Positions 21,701 to 32,925 of a stretch of DNA of 64,000 nt are shown here, in pieces. This stretch comes from Mortierella alpina (Eukaryota > Mortierellomycota > Mortierellomycetes > Mortierellales > Mortierellaceae). How positions within the stretch are numbered: position 1 is the first letter of the stretch; every line of letters begins with the position of its first letter. The position numbers and the translations under genes were made by a program. Below the pieces are notes generated by a model. That model worked only from the letters and a program-made list of their open reading frames with translations. It was not told the origin of the DNA and made no database searches. The stretch lies in NCBI GenBank assembly GCA_029449245.1, contig JANATF010000007.1, positions 1,240,001-1,304,000 on the forward strand, given 5' to 3'.

Positions 21701-24700
21701 TTTGGGGCAGGAAAGAACCCCGATGATTTCCAGGATGCACGCTCCTTTGTTGAACAGACCTTCTGGAGCGACTACGCGCCTGTTCGATATGATGCCGACC
21801 ACAATGTTGTAGACGACACGACTCAGATTGCACCTCATTTGATGGAGCGCACAAATATTCTGGACCACCACGGCCGTGACTATGCAAAGCAGAAAGGACC
21901 GCGGTATGGTCTAGACCTTCCTGTCGCCATGCCTCCTGGAGTCCTGGAGCAGGATGAGGCACTCAAGCGGGACTTGCTCGAGCGCGAACTCGAGAATTTG
22001 GCAGAGCAGACCTTGGCGGTCCTGCCAACGACAGACAAGCGCAAGCTGTACAAGAGGCGGAGAGATTTCATTCTGGAGGACGACGACGAGGACGATGATC
22101 CTATGACGACAGAAGTTCCTATCGTGCCACTCCCGAATGATTCGAGTGGTGAGGAATATGCTGGAGGTGCTCCCTCAGCTTCGTCATCGTCTGAGGATGA
22201 TGGAGACGACAGCGATATGGGGCAGGATGATGGCGAAGGCATGCCTGCCTCTGCCTTTGTAGTCAACGACAATGACGACGATGACGACTACTTGGGAGGC
22301 GCACAGGGATCAAGGAAGAGGCGCGCGGCAAGCTCAAGTAGCACGCCGAGGAAGCAGCGGGTGGCAGCGGATAGAAAACGACGAACGGGAAGGGCACGAA
22401 AGCGAATGCGGTTACGAGATAGCGACGAGGACGATGACGATTTGCTGGAGGAGGAAGAGGATGAAGCAGAGTTCAGCGAGGAAAGCGACGATTATGACAT
22501 GCCTAGGTCACCAACAAGGAAGGGAAAGCGCTCAAAACATGACAGCCTGCCTTCTGGAAGTAAGAGTCAAAGAAGCGCACGGCCAAAGTCGTTCGCTAAC
22601 GATGACTACCCCAGCGATGAGGCTTTGGAGAGCTCTGGGGAGGATGAGGAGGATGATGATGAGGGTGTTTTCTCGGGAAGCTCTGCTGGCGGATCCTTCT
22701 CTGGAATGATGCATTCATATGTGGCCGCCGCACCGACTGCACCTGCGTCTCCCAAAAAGAAGAAGCAGTGGCGGGGGAATGGACGCAAGAAGGGTAAAGC
22801 CGTCCTGCGTGATGAACTGGCCGAGGAACTGCACAGGTGGCTACCGAGTGACTGGATCAAGGTGAACGAACCGCGCAAGACGCCGTATCATCCCCAGGTA
22901 ACGGAAGCGACCTTGCTCCCAATCCGACAGTGTTTATGATGTGAGATGCTAACATCGTCTTTTCGTCTTTAGGTCGGAGACTATGTCGCATACTTCCGGC
23001 AGGGCCATAGCTTTTTCCTCAACGAGACCCCATTGCGGCCAAGGCTAAATCAAAAGATTGTGCCCTATATCAAGGATCCGCAGCTGCCCTGGGTCATCTT
23101 TGGGCGCGTATCAAGGATTACATACAACGTTGGTCCCCCAACATGGTGCACCATCACACTGGAAGAGCAAATTCTCTCGTCAGCATGGGGATATCCTCCC
23201 ACCCCAGAGTTCTCACCCTCTCGAAGGCGGTTTGAGATTGAGTTCCATGATCTCGGAGATGTGCCAGACTTTATTGTTCTCTATTCTGTATTTGAGCAAG
23301 GTGTCAACTCCCATTACGATGTGGGCGAGCAGATCTGGGCATCCTTTGATGGAAGTATTTATTCAGGAACCATCTCAAACCAAGTCGTTGAAAACAAAAA
23401 CCTGCCGGATTCCTTCTGGATGGCCTATGAGGTTTCTTGGTATGTGGACAAATATCAAGGTTCAATCCATGTAAGCTACTGGACATGAGTTGTAGCTCAC
23501 ATTCCCACTATTCTTGTCTATGACTTATGCGAACAGGCCGGAAAACGAAGATGTCACCAACCTTTCGCCTTGGGAGATGCAGAGGGAAGAATACGAAGAA
23601 GAGATGTCCCAGCCAGAGACCATTCCTGAAGAAGGTAACGAGCACACAGAGGTGATGTATAATTTGAAGGATTTACATACAATTATTCGACGCTAACATT
23701 AAGACCCTCTGCCGTTTCTAGACCTTGATCGCCTTCAGGAAATTGTACAGCACTTGCTACAGATGGAGGAGTTCCAGATCTTCAAGTCCTCTGTTGACTT
23801 TGAGGCCTATTCTGATTACTGCAAGACAGTGGCATACCCAATGTGTCTAGACTCCATTTATGAAAGATTGATGAGCGGCTTCTACCGACGAACAAGAGTA
23901 AGGCTTGAGGGCGTTTGGCCATTATATTTTTTTTTTTTTGGTGAAGGACGACTTTAACAGTATGACTCTTTATGCCTTGCACTTGACTCACAGCTAACAC
24001 GCTCACCTTCTTTCGACTTGACTCTGGCATAGGCTGTGCAATTTGACATTGAACTTTTAGAAAAGAACGCGCTAACTTACAATGACCCCAAAAGCGGAAT
24101 TGCCGTATATGCCAAACATCTCTCGCGACTCTTCAAAGTGTCCCTTGCAAGTAAGTCGTAACTCGAGTGTTGTAACCTTAAAAAAAACTTAAATTGATCC
24201 GACGCTGCGCTTTGAGCGCTAATGCCAATGCGCGTTCGTTCCTTGCGACACATTTCATAGATCGTACCAAGCCGTTGCCGACCCATGTCAACGTCAAGAC
24301 GCGGCGGCGGGACGAGGACGACGAGTTTGACGGCTCCGGAAGCGAGAATGAGGTGGTGGACATCGAGTCGGAACCCGAACCGGAACTCGAGGAAGATGAA
24401 GAGCAGGAGGATGACAACGCGTTCTTGGAGTAAGTATTTATCTAAGGCACCTATGACGCTTTGTGTCTGTCATGCCACGATTAACACAATGCTGGCTTTG
24501 TTCTTGGTGAATAGTGACGCGTCCTCTGAGGATGACAGGACCTCCTCCCGCTCTCGCTCCTCTCAGCAACGTAGCACTCGAGCAGGCCGCCCAACTAGAA
24601 AATCCAACTCTACCACTGCAAGCGTTGCATCCTCCTCCTCAACCGGGACACGTAAGCGAACCGGTGCAGCCAAGGTAACCAATGGCAGTGGACGAGGCCG

Positions 24701-24986
24701 CAAAGCCAAGAAGAGAAGCAGCGAGCAGGATGATGATGACGATGATGGAGAATGGGGCAAGCCCAGCACCAGCAGTCGTAGTCGCCGGCGTCGTAACACT
24801 GCGTCAAGGGCGACGGAGGATGACCTTGAGGACGAGGATGCAGAGTTTGAACAAAGGGAGGAAGAGGAGGACATCGCAGAGGATGAGGACGATGATTTGG
24901 ATGACTTTGCTACCCCGTCCGCCCGTCCAAGCAGGAGCAAGCGCAAGAAGACCAAGATCGTAGATAGCGACGATGACTATGTATAA
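18790..24986 (+). CDS. BRWD/PHIP-like WD40, cryptic-Tudor and bromodomain protein
   Basis: Eleven exons: 18790-18811, 19052-19053 (2 nt, inferred), 19388-19537, 19661-19910, 20049-21005, 21105-22897, 22973-23439, 23537-23634, 23722-23897, 24033-24150, 24261-24429 and 24515-24986, twelve if the 2-nt piece is counted. The model gives 1,557 residues. Residues 9-58 start LYFLIARFLSKGPCQRSAEA, the LisH-like start of animal PHIP/BRWD1. WD40 repeats follow (ITGSDDYLIKIW, LASASNDGIVRVWDL, LLSGSVDGFVRIW, MTAGYDGQVILWDI). Residues about 780-1000 are acidic and basic low complexity. From 1059 comes the cryptic Tudor block (VGDYVAYFRQGHSFF, then YNVGPPTWC) and WPENEDVTNLSPWEM. One bromodomain spans about 1247-1345 with acetyl-lysine Asn in LTYNDP. 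Animal proteins have two bromodomains. A chromatin reader role is inferred. Confidence 0.9.
19052..19053 (+). other. predicted 2-nt microexon (AG) in the BRWD-like gene
   Basis: Exon 1 ends in phase 1 (…GAG CAA G) before donor GTACGG at 18812. The LYFLIARF exon starts in phase 0 at 19388, directly after an in-frame TAG. An exon of length 2 modulo 3 is needed between them. The sequence CTACAG|AG|GTAACA supplies an acceptor and a donor around two bases and creates one Glu codon. The longer acceptors I tried upstream fail by phase or stop. Not proven; a different first exon is possible. Confidence 0.35.
19966..19991 (+). repeat. poly-A homopolymer (26) inside an intron
   Basis: Twenty-six consecutive A residues lie in the intron 19911-20048 of the BRWD-like gene. 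It may be length-variable between strains. Confidence 0.9.
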
Positions 24987-25204
24987 AGTAGAGTGGTGTT
25001 GTGAAGTTACGTCTGCGTCAAGATGCCAGCAAGGTTTGGTTTGATTTGTCAGAGCTCGCCGGAACAGCGGTGAGGCTGAACTCTGGAAAACTTTTTACCC
25101 AGAGCGATAAAAGTGAACGCGATGTGTCCGAGGAAAAGGCATCGCATTCTTCTTTCACTGTTTCCTAGATTGAGCATTGACTCTACTCTGCATTCCCTCA
25201 GTCC

Positions 25205-26708
25205 ATGAGCATCAGACCGCTCCTGCTCACTCGCAGTTCGCTACACCTGTCTGCATCCTCCGCATTCCATTTCAAAACTATACTACCCGCTCTCGCTTCG
25301 AAACAGCGCTACAGCACCATGGCCACACCCATAACCTACGACAAAGAGCCGCGTCAAGGCTTCCCTCAAGAGCGCTTCGTCATCGAGCAACCTGTCGCAC
25401 CAGGATCGTACCTGGGCTCCATCGATGCAACCTTGCCCGGAGCAGACAAGATCCCGCGATTGTTCCAGCCGTTCACAGTGAAGGATCTGACTATTGCGAA
25501 CCGAGTCGTGGTTGCACCCATGTGCATGTATTCCTCCAAGGATGGATTCATGAACTCCTTCCACCTGGCTCACTTGGGATCGTTTGCGATCCATGGTGCA
25601 GGGTTGATCTTGGCAGAGGCAACGGCTGTGGAACCGAGGTACAGAGATATAGACGCAAAACATTTGGGGGTCAACTTCACAGTGCCGTACTGACTCTCTC
25701 TCTTCCTTGGGTATGCAAAAAATTTGTAGGGGCCGCATTAGTCCCCAGGATGCGGGTATTTGGTCAGACGACCATGTCCACAAGATCAAGGAGATTGCCG
25801 ACTTTATTCATGCCCAGGGATCCAAGTTTGGCATTCAACTGGCCCACGCTGGACGCAAGGTTCGATGACAATTCTGTTTTTTTGCGCGTGGGGACTGATC
25901 TACAGATTTTTTTTCTAATCCCCTCTCTCATACAAAAAAGGCTTCCATGAACGCTCCCTACTCTTCGCCTCCAGAGCAAGACTATTGGCGTGATGATGTG
26001 GTCGCTCCAAGTGGAGGGCCGGACATGAAGTGGAACGATACCTATGTCACCCCTCGAGAGCTCTCGCTTGAAGATATCCAGCAAATCGTTCAAGCCTTTG
26101 GAACTGCGGCTGCTCGCTCAGCCAAGGCTGGACTGGACACGGTGGAGATCCATGGCGCGCACGGTTACCTGATCCACAATTTCTTGTCGCCTGTGACCAA
26201 CAAGCGCACAGACCAGTACGGTGGTTCGCTCGAGAACCGTGCCAGGATGTTGTTGGAGGTTATCAAGGCTGTCCGCGAGAACTTCCCACAGGAGAAGCCC
26301 GTGTTCTTGAGAGTCTCTGCTTCGGATTTGGTGGAGAATGTGATAGAAGGCCCGTCTTGGGATATTGAGCAGACGGTTCAGATTGCTAAATGGTGCAAGG
26401 ATGCTGGTGTGGATGTGATCCATGTGTCGTCAGGTGGCAATGTGGCACAGCAGCAGCTCAAGGCCTTCCCTGGGTACCAGGTTCCGTTTGCGGAGAGGGT
26501 CAAGAAGGAGGTGCCGGGGTTGTCGGTGGTGGCGGTGGGGATCATCACGGGTGGCAAGCAGGCGGAGCAAGTCTTGGACGAGGAAAAGGCGGATCTGATT
26601 GCTGTCGCTAGGGGATTCCTGAGGGACCCAAGTTTCACTCTGCACTGCGCTCGTGAGTTGAACGTCAAGGCAAAGTTCTCGCAGCAGTACGAGCGTGGTC
26701 GCCGGTGA
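25205..26708 (+). CDS. NADH:flavin oxidoreductase / Old Yellow Enzyme (YqjM-like), copy A
   Basis: Exons 25205-25638, 25730-25859 and 25941-26708 give 443 residues. It is an FMN-dependent ene-reductase TIM barrel of the thermophilic-like (YqjM) class. The core begins [20 protein letters not shown] and continues [11 protein letters not shown] with the class-specific Cys107 and Tyr109. Substrate-binding His259 and His262 are in [16 protein letters not shown], followed by [14 protein letters not shown]. The FMN phosphate region is [15 protein letters not shown] with [11 protein letters not shown]. The first 38 residues ([15 protein letters not shown]…RYST) are basic and hydroxylated without acidic residues, which suits a mitochondrial presequence; a second Met at 39 (MATPITYD) could give a cytosolic form. 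Intron 2 uses the rare donor GTTCGA. It lies 218 bp after the BRWD-like gene, and a paralog follows in tandem. Confidence 0.94.
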
Positions 26709-26785
26709 TGAAGAAAAAGGAGGAGAGGTCACCTTGGGCTGTAGAAAAATTAAAATAAAAAAAGTAACTTGAACCTTGAACGCGC

Positions 26786-26825
26786 GATCTGCGCGTAAAC
26801 CTTTTGATCTGCGCGTAAACCTTTT
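26786..26825. repeat. 20-bp perfect tandem duplication
   Basis: GATCTGCGCGTAAACCTTTT is present twice head to tail (26786-26805 and 26806-26825), about 80 bp after the stop of ene-reductase A. Confidence 0.92.
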
Positions 26826-27953
26826 GCCCACCTGCCGGATTAGAAAATCGTGCCCGTGCCCTATTGGAGAAGACGGCACGACGTTCTCGACCTTCCATAA
26901 AGCACATTGCTCATTGTTTGAAGGAATAAGTGCCCATGTGGACACGCACACCTCGCTTAACCTTTTGTGGATGCTGACAAAGTCATGGAATGGCACTTTA
27001 TTGTTTTTCATCCACTCGCTGACCATTCACAGGTCGCCCAGCAAGAGGGGTGATTGTAAAGCTCCGAGCCCTTTCTGTGGTCTTCCACAGACTTCTCGAC
27101 CGGCGATCGTGACGTTATCCCTCCACGTAAGGGACCGTTCGTGCTGAGTTTCTCAGGGCCGAGACAGCCGTATACCCAGCGCGGTCCTATCTAACCAGTG
27201 CCTTTCCATTGGGCTTCCTAAAGTCAATTATCTTCAAAGATCGTGATATGATATGTTTGCAGTATGTTTACAGGCCTGAAGGTTTGAGGAGTTCGGGACA
27301 CGCATGGCTGAGGTGGGAAAAGAGAAACCGTTTTTTGTGCCACGCTGATTGATCAGACCGGGCTGATGGGGCAATACAGTTACTTTGGCACAGGGTTGTT
27401 AGGCATTGCATGTACATTCATCAAGCGTTGCTTCAAGGCATTGACAAGCGTTTTGATTTGAAGGTCTTGCACTTTCGATGGCGGCTTGGAGGTAAAGAGG
27501 CTTGACAAGTGTATCTACTGAGGGAAGAGAGAGAGAGCGTGTGCAGCGTGGTGCGACTGTCGAGTATGTAGGCATGCGAGAGTGTATCACCCTTCCTGAG
27601 AGACAAGAATGGGTGTGCCCCATGTCGACATTGGGTTGTACAACTCTCTGCACTGCATGCTGCATCTTCAGCCCCTTGGGTTCCCGCTGGCCCTGGAGTT
27701 GTTTATTGTTCCGGTCCGGTCAAGGGCGAAAAGGCACAGCAGCGCTCTCTCGGCCCACTCGTAACACCAACGACCAATCAGACTGATTAATAAGGCGCAT
27801 AAGGCACAGGTGCATAATGTCCGTTCAATGGTCAGCATTGTCAGCCACCTGCTTTGCAGCGCCTGTCAGCCACCGAACGCTGGCTGCACGACCTACACAG
27901 CAACGCGCGCTTCCCCGTGCTTGAATGTTGTCTCTCGGTACCCAGCTCCTCTC

Positions 27954-27961
27954 TATATAAA
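27954..27961 (+). promoter_or_regulatory. TATA box of ene-reductase B
   Basis: TATATAAA lies 156 bp upstream of the copy B ATG and is followed by a CT-rich leader. Confidence 0.6.
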
Positions 27962-28116
27962 CCATCCTGTCCGCCCACACATTTTCCCCATCATCCTCAT
28001 CTTCTCCATCTCTTCTTCACAGTTGTTTAGCTTCTTCGAGTCATCTCAAGTTCGAAAATACCCTCAGCCCACAACTCCTCTTTCTCAAAAACTCTTTTCG
28101 CACATATCTCACCACC

Positions 28117-29589
28117 ATGATCAACGACGGCAGCTCCTCCACCTCTGAGCCCTCGCTCAAGACCCAGTCCACCAAGGGATCTATTGCTCACGATGTCATT
28201 GTTGACTCTACTCAGGAGCAATTTTACGTTGATCAGCCCGTCGCTCCTGGAACGTACACTGGTCCCATCGATGCTTCCCTCCCCGATGCCGACAAGGTTC
28301 CTTTGCTTTTCCAGCCCTTCACGATCAAGAACCTGACGATCGCCAACAGGATTGTTGTCGCACCCATGTGCCAGTACGCCTCCAAGGACGGCATTATGGG
28401 TGACTACCATCTGGTCCATCTTGGCCAGTTTGCGCTCAACGGAGCTGGTCTTGTTCTGGCTGAGGCTACTGGAGTTGAAGGTTAGAAATCAGTTGCGAGA
28501 TAGAGTTAGGCTGACAAAGGAAAGCCAAGTGCATCAAACGGATATACTCATCGTCTTTTACTCTTTACTTCAAAATCCAAATTCAGCACGCGGCCGCATC
28601 AGCCCTAACGACACTGGTATCTGGTCCGATGCCCACATCCCTGGCTTGAAGCGTGTGGTTGACTTTGTGCATGCCACTGGTGGCAAGATCGGCATCCAGC
28701 TTGGCCATGCTGGTAGAAAGGTAAACTTCATCTCTGCAAAACCGGCCTACACTCTTTTTTCCTCCAAGGTCGGCTTTCTAATCGTTGGTTGCATCTCCCT
28801 CTATTCCCGCCCAATTAGTCCTCTGTCCCCGGTTACTACGCCAAGAACGAGCCTTCAGATTTTTGGCTTGACCAGGTCGTTGCACCCACTGGTGGCGTCG
28901 CCTATGATCACCACCACCGTGTCCCACGTGAGCTCGGACTGGACGAGATCCCCGAGGTGGTCAAAGCCTTTGGTTCTGCAGCCCGTCGTGCTCACGCAGC
29001 AGGCATGGACACTATTGAGATCCATGCAGCCCATGGTTACCTGATCCACCAGTTCCTCTCGCCCTTCACCAACAAGCGCACAGACAAGTACGGAGGATCG
29101 CTCGAGAACCGTGCCCGTCTGTTGCTGGAGGTCGTTGCTGAGGTCAAGGCCAACTTCCCAGCGGAGAAGCCTGTGTTTGTCCGTATCTCGGCTTCGGACA
29201 ATGTCGAGCACTTGGATGTGCCTTCGTGGGAGATTGAGCAGACGGTGCAGGTGGCCAAGTGGCTCCGTGATGCCGGTGTGGATGTGCTGCATATTTCCTC
29301 GGCTGGAAATGTGCATGAGCAAAAAGTCCAGTACGCTCCTAGCTACCAGGTTCACTTTTCGGAGCGTGTGAAGAAGGAGGTCCCTGGGTTGGTTGTGATT
29401 GCAGTGGGTGTGATTACGGGAGGTCAGCAAGCAGAGCAGATCTTGAAGGAGGAGAAGGCGGACCTGGTTGCGGTTGCGAGAGGATTCCTTCGTCACCCGA
29501 ACATTGTGGCCAACGCGGCCAAGGAGCTGAATGCTCGCACTCGATTTATCAGCCAGTACAACATGTTCCTTGCAAAGTCGGATCTTTAG
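28117..29589 (+). CDS. NADH:flavin oxidoreductase / Old Yellow Enzyme (YqjM-like), copy B
   Basis: Exons 28117-28480, 28587-28720 and 28819-29589 give 422 residues. Same family and class as copy A: LLFQPFTIKNLTIANRIVV, APMCQYASKDG with Cys85 and Tyr87, His235 and His238 in [29 protein letters not shown], and VIAVGVITGGQQAEQIL with VARGFLRHPN. Both introns fall at the same places as in copy A (after the EATxVE block and after HAGRK) and in phases 1 and 0, against 2 and 0 in copy A. The N-terminus (MINDGSSSTSEPSLKTQ) is acidic and Ser-rich, not presequence-like, so a cytosolic location is inferred. A TATA box and CT-rich leader suggest a stronger or inducible promoter. Substrates are likely electrophilic alkenes; the natural substrate is unknown. 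Confidence 0.95.
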
Positions 29590-30206
29590 AGCTGGTCAGG
29601 TAGATTTTTCAGCAGTGAAGGCACAGAACTCATAAACATTATTTTTATGCCGAAACAACGCATGGCAATGGGGCACAGGGATGGATGTGGCGCGGATCGA
29701 AGCAAAAAAAAGTTCTGAGGTTGAAGAGAAGCCTCATGGCCGCCTTGGGCGGTATGCATCAGTCAGCCTTGGATGGCGCTAGTTCTGGCGACGCCTTTTT
29801 TGTGGTTCTCTATCTTCTGCGCGCCCACACCTGCGCCTTGCTCGGACAGCCCATCCTTGGCGGTCCCGAGGGGCGGACTTATGGGCGGGATCGGAGGCCC
29901 GGGCTCGCGGAGCGCAGAGGCCAGGGACTGCTCGTCTCAAAAAGGCGATTTTCGGCCATATCTGATATGCACAGACTGCGCTCATAAGACGTTTGGCCTT
30001 TTTCTGATCTCGTTGGTCACCACCATTCGTTTCTTAATCAGCTAGCCCATAAACCTAGCTTCACCTACACCGATATATCTACTTGCTACCCGGCGTTACT
30101 CTCGTCTCTCTCTCTCTCTCACTCTCTCACTCTTTAGTCCCTGCTTCGCAATTGCACCCCTGTCTGAACATCGCCAGCTTGTTCCTGCTCGACGAATGCA
30201 TTTGTA
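29590..30206. other. intergenic region with CT microsatellite
   Basis: This stretch lies between ene-reductase B and the next gene on the same strand. A TCTC repeat spans about 30101-30130 and forms part of a pyrimidine-rich leader. I see no gene. Confidence 0.6.
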
Positions 30207-32225
30207 ATGGAGGCTGCCCAGCACTCTACCCATGTCCCATCATTTCCCTCCAAGCTGCGCTGGCGGCCATATGCTAACGGGAGCAGCCTCAAGTCCAAGA
30301 CGGCCAAGAAGGAAGAGCAGCAGCGGAAACAGCGGCCACACCCCAGTGCGGCACAGGACGTGAACGCAAAGGCAGTCGCCCACAGGATCCGAGCAAAGAC
30401 CCCGCACCGGTCGCCCGTCGAGGTTCAGCTGCAGTGGGAAGAAGCCGAGACTATAGAATCCATGAGCCAGGGTGGACACCCACACACCCAACTTCCACCT
30501 CGACAGCTCCAACCTCACAGCAACAAGGACTCACCCAGTCAGAATACGACCCCGCTACCCTCGCCACCCCAGCCAAAATCACCGCCGCTAGGAGTGGCAC
30601 TGGTAGACAGCGAGGTCGATATGGGTCAGTACAGGGCAACTCTGCCAGCACTCGCAGGCGATGATTTGCTTCCGCTGTCCTCGATCGCATCGACAAAGAC
30701 CTGTCAGCTGGCTTTGAATGCACTGCTTGAAAACCATCGCGAAAGCCAGCGTCTCGCTGCTCAGCCTGCTCTCGCATTGACCAGTGTGCCCACACCATTG
30801 TCGATGACCAGCCCACCTGTATACCTAGCCGACATGACCCTCAACCCTACAGCGCTCGCGATGAACACTGGACATGGCAACGTTAGCAACGCACAATGGA
30901 GAAAACTCTCGACGACAGCGTTGCTTGGTATGGCTTCAACCCATGAGCTTTTAGAGTCTTGTCATTACTCAGATACCGATGTCAGCAACAGCGGCTACAG
31001 CACAACAGCCAGCACACTCACGTCTCCAGCCACTACACACCACTCCTTGTCCTTGCAATCATCGCCTGAAAGCAAGATGGTTGGCTTTCAAGGCACCCAG
31101 TCAGTCAACTCTCCCATGGCTCTCACAACAGCCGCGTTCGAGATGCTGGTAGCGCAGACGCCGTCACTGCTCGCGGAAGGCGATATCAGTAAGCAGATGC
31201 TGCTGCACGATTATAACCAGCAGAGCCAGGACCCACTAGTACTGGACTCTTCACCAACACTCTCCGATGCTAGCACCACGAGTAATCCATTTCTAGAGTT
31301 TTTCCAGGATCTGAGGACCCCTTTTACATACTTCTCCTCCCACTCGGATCCCTTGATCAGCGGTGCCCACTCTTCACCATGGCCATCGCTGTTTCCAAAG
31401 TCCAGTGAATCGTCCCCCATTGCAGAAACCTCCCCCCAGCGCGTGGAAAAGACTACACAAACTGAGTCGCTCGACGATGACGGCCTAACTGCTGCTGCTG
31501 CTGCTGCTGTTAGAGGTGTACCGAAGGATATCGCAGCTACACCATCCAAGTTTTCAACACCAAAAGAGGAGCAGGATCCGGAATGGCTTACGTTTCTGGA
31601 TGAGGCTTCGCCATTGTTCAGCAGCGCCGAGACTGGGGTCAGTGACACTTCAATGATGGATTTTGCAACAGTTCCAACGGAGCCTCATGAAACCCAATCG
31701 TTCAAAGTTGGAACGAAGCAAGACGATGTGGGGCTGTGGAACTGGACCGAGAGGGTTTTTAAACCTCAGACGACAGTCATCAAGGGTCGCTCGGGCTTTG
31801 CTGTTAATGGTGCTGGTGGGGCCTTTGGATCCATGGGATCATTGGGAACTGGAGGAATGGTACGGAGTCTCCGGGGCAATAGTTATCAGCAACGGTCTGG
31901 TTACCACACGAAGGCGCCGTCACCCAGGATCAAGGAGCTGGCCTCCTCCTCTTCTACAGAACCCTTCGAGAAAAATAGTAGAGAGTCTGTCAACATGGCG
32001 AAGAGCCTTAAGCAGGAGGATCCTTTGAAGAAGGTGTCTGGAGGAGCGGACGAGGCCCTCAAACGGGAGTTACAGTCGCCACCACCACCACCATCTTCAC
32101 CAGCATATAAGAGCTCATCTACGGTGACGAAGGAAAAGGCAGGCGTGGGTGAGGCTGATAGCTTCAAAGGGCTGGTGGCCATGTTCCGCGGTTTATGGCG
32201 AGCAAGTACCGGCGAGAAGGGTTAG
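30207..32225 (+). CDS. uncharacterised Ser/Thr/Pro-rich protein, 672 residues
   Basis: A single open frame with a good ATG context after a CT-rich leader. I do not recognise a family. The protein is largely disordered: basic near the N-terminus (KLRWRPYANGSSLKSKTAKK), then Pro/Ser/Thr-rich, with a short Ala run from GCT repeats near 31489-31511. A few aromatic patches look conserved in style, such as NPFLEFFQDLRTPFTYFSS, GLWNWTERVFKPQTTVIKGR and, at the C-terminus, GLVAMFRGLWRAS. These could be short binding motifs or amphipathic helices. No signal peptide or membrane helix is seen. The length of the uninterrupted frame and its composition favour a real gene, but the function is unknown; regulatory or scaffold roles are possible. 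Confidence 0.68.
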   Translation: MEAAQHSTHVPSFPSKLRWRPYANGSSLKSKTAKKEEQQRKQRPHPSAAQDVNAKAVAHRIRAKTPHRSPVEVQLQWEEAETIESMSQGGHPHTQLPPRQLQPHSNKDSPSQNTTPLPSPPQPKSPPLGVALVDSEVDMGQYRATLPALAGDDLLPLSSIASTKTCQLALNALLENHRESQRLAAQPALALTSVPTPLSMTSPPVYLADMTLNPTALAMNTGHGNVSNAQWRKLSTTALLGMASTHELLESCHYSDTDVSNSGYSTTASTLTSPATTHHSLSLQSSPESKMVGFQGTQSVNSPMALTTAAFEMLVAQTPSLLAEGDISKQMLLHDYNQQSQDPLVLDSSPTLSDASTTSNPFLEFFQDLRTPFTYFSSHSDPLISGAHSSPWPSLFPKSSESSPIAETSPQRVEKTTQTESLDDDGLTAAAAAAVRGVPKDIAATPSKFSTPKEEQDPEWLTFLDEASPLFSSAETGVSDTSMMDFATVPTEPHETQSFKVGTKQDDVGLWNWTERVFKPQTTVIKGRSGFAVNGAGGAFGSMGSLGTGGMVRSLRGNSYQQRSGYHTKAPSPRIKELASSSSTEPFEKNSRESVNMAKSLKQEDPLKKVSGGADEALKRELQSPPPPPSSPAYKSSSTVTKEKAGVGEADSFKGLVAMFRGLWRASTGEKG

Positions 32226-32749
32226 AGGCGGTTGTAGTTTATTGAATAGCTTTGTATATATAATGTAGTTTTTGTTGTCCTCTCGAGAACCAGACCTTCT
32301 GTATCTGTTGCACGCTATTGTCCACCGCATTTTGGCTGTGCAGAAGAAACGCAAAGCCGTGCTGGTTCGTGCCTCTCAGTCCCTTCGTTCTCCTTTTCCA
32401 CCGCACCTGCTTCTATATCGGCTGCGTCTCCATCCGTGGCCTGTGGGCTATTAGAGGCGGAGCAGAGGAGTGGCCACCAGAGGGAGATCTATCGAGATGT
32501 CTGGGCGATCTTGCCATGTGACGAGATGAGGGCAGTGCGGCGTGGGTCCAGAGCGCGGCAGTTGCGGCAAGGGAGGGCGCAGCCGCGGAAAAGTAGAATG
32601 GGAAAGAGAAAAAAAATCGAGCGAGGGCTGTGCACGGCACAACGAATACACAAAAAGCCTTTTTGGCTCGCATCCATCGTCCCATTGCCTCTCTCCTTCG
32701 GTCCTTCCTCTGCATCCTCTTCCTCCGCTCTCTGCACATCCTCATCGTC

Positions 32750-32777
32750 GTTCTTCGTTCTTCGTTCTTCGTTCTTC
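32750..32777. repeat. GTTCTTC x4 tandem repeat
   Basis: Four perfect copies of a 7-bp unit in the leader of the UPF0658 gene. Confidence 0.9.
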
Positions 32778-32818
32778 ATCGCATCGTTGGATTCTTCGCA
32801 CACCTCGCACATCTCATA

Positions 32819-32843
32819 CACCACCACCACCACCACCACCACC
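32819..32843. repeat. ACC/CAC trinucleotide microsatellite
   Basis: About eight copies of a CCA triplet, likely length-variable, 83 bp before the ATG. Confidence 0.88.
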
Positions 32844-32925
32844 TCGACCTTTGATTCCAAAAACTGTCAGTCGTCTCATAAGCATTAATTCCTTTCCCAC
32901 ATTGTGCTCATTGTGATCTTTGATC

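Larger units (their letters stand above)
26709..28116. other. intergenic region between the two ene-reductases
   Basis: This region of 1.4 kb holds the 3' end of copy A and the promoter of copy B. It contains a 20-bp tandem duplication at 26786-26825 and a TATA box at 27954. The frames within (26776-27147, 27399-27665, 27810-28148) show no domain. No remnant of a third gene is visible by eye. Confidence 0.6.
32226..32925. other. promoter/leader region with microsatellites
   Basis: This region lies between two plus-strand genes. It contains four copies of the 7-mer GTTCTTC (32750-32777) and an ACC triplet run (about 32819-32843) in a pyrimidine-rich leader before the ATG at 32926. No other gene is supported; overlapping frames in both strands are low-complexity. 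Confidence 0.65.
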
